Positions 63,577 through 64,000 of a stretch of 64,000 nucleotides of DNA are shown in pieces (within the stretch, counting starts at the first letter, position 1; every line of letters begins with the position of its first letter). The stretch spans positions 1,302,001 through 1,366,000 of the forward strand of contig JAJEKV010000146.1 of NCBI GenBank assembly GCA_021234155.1, in the 5' to 3' direction. Source of the stretch: Isoetes taiwanensis. Lineage: Eukaryota; Streptophyta; Lycopodiopsida; Isoetales; Isoetaceae. The position numbers and the translations under genes were made by a program. The notes beneath the pieces were generated by a model. The model ran no database searches. It saw nothing but the letters and a program-made list of their open reading frames with translations, and had not been told where the DNA came from.

Positions 63577-64000
63577 GAAGCACCGGCCAAGCCTCCAACT
63601 TCAACTCTGCAACTCGTAGCATTCAATTTCATTTAGGCTACACCATTTTCTCGCCCATTTGTTTTTCTCCCTTTCCTCTGTACCTTGGAACTTTAAACGC
63701 GTTCTTTATCTTCACACGTAACGTGGGTTCCTTCTTTTTTCTAGCTTTAATTTAAGACCCCACGATATGCTAGGGACAGGCTTAATTGTTTGAACATTTG
63801 AAAGTGTCTAAATGTCAGTTTTCCTTTTGCCACCTGTCTAAAAGATGCCGCCTATTCTTTCCACTGTCCATAGAAATGAGATGCAAGTGGAGACTTTAAC
63901 ACAAGCTGAAGGTGCTTGCTTCCCTTAAAGCTGGTTCACGTGCAACCAATGTCTGAGAAGGGCCTTGTTTTGTCCTGTGCTAATTGGCAATGGCAGGTGA
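63577..64000 (-). promoter_or_regulatory. 5' flank of the GH18 gene with paired ACGTG motifs
   Basis: At 63713-63728 the motif CACACGTAACGTGGGT carries two oppositely oriented ACGTG/CACGT cores, as in abscisic-acid or G-box type elements, about 140 bp upstream of the ATG. No clear TATA box. No other feature is seen to the window end. Confidence 0.35.

Overview
The window looks like nuclear DNA of a land plant with a large, repeat-rich genome. It has spliced genes with GT..AG introns, several retrotransposon classes nested in one another, MULE- and hAT-type DNA elements, and satellites. I suspect a non-seed plant (lycophyte, fern or bryophyte), because an alpha2-delta/VWA-Cache-like receptor and an odd intronless GH18 protein sit in a LINE-rich background. 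The species cannot be fixed from sequence alone.

Layout. 1-6600: degenerate satellite, a truncated LINE (about 1128-2285), an LTR primer-binding-site-like motif (2530), a 98-bp foldback hairpin (4353-4450), a broken Ty1/copia pol on the minus strand (4560-5671) and a TTCTAGAA-rich array. 6633-26668: what I read as one large DNA transposon with inverted 28-bp ends. It holds a broken DDE-transposase-like gene (7105-9730, +), 57-bp-period palindrome arrays (9780-10325, 24060-24240, 24555-24985), an unknown gene 'X' (-) and an unknown coding segment 'Y' (-). Gene X is cut by a full-length plant L1 (10731-23155, minus, 14-bp target-site duplication). That L1 is itself cut inside ORF2 by a nearly intact second LINE (14227-18260, plus, 6-bp duplication). 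26780-27630: a 113-bp satellite and a microsatellite.

27872-61383: a single minus-strand gene that can be assembled by eye into nine exons with phase-compatible GT/AG junctions. It gives a 548-residue secreted/type-I membrane protein with a von Willebrand A domain, a YDPRKRPWY-type VWA/Cache junction and a C-terminal transmembrane helix. Its introns (up to 14.4 kb) hold most of the other features. Intron 8 has LINE remnants, an L1 3' fragment, a tandem repeat R1 and a hAT. Intron 5 has a copia pol with a MULE-like MITE, plus a Pack-MULE-like element carrying a nodulin-like transporter fragment and a nested hAT full of tiny hairpins. Intron 4 has LINE tails and a tRNA-like repeat. Intron 2 has a 1.9-kb pyrimidine tract and a 6.7-kb degenerate LINE split by a solo LTR.

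62404-63576: an intronless minus-strand GH18 chitinase-like gene that keeps the catalytic Glu but has several altered active-site residues.

The only host genes that look functional are the VWA receptor-like gene and the GH18 gene. The intact transposon coding capacity is the plus-strand LINE and most of the minus-strand L1. Everything else is remnant or non-coding repeat. All calls come from reading the sequence; no database search was possible.
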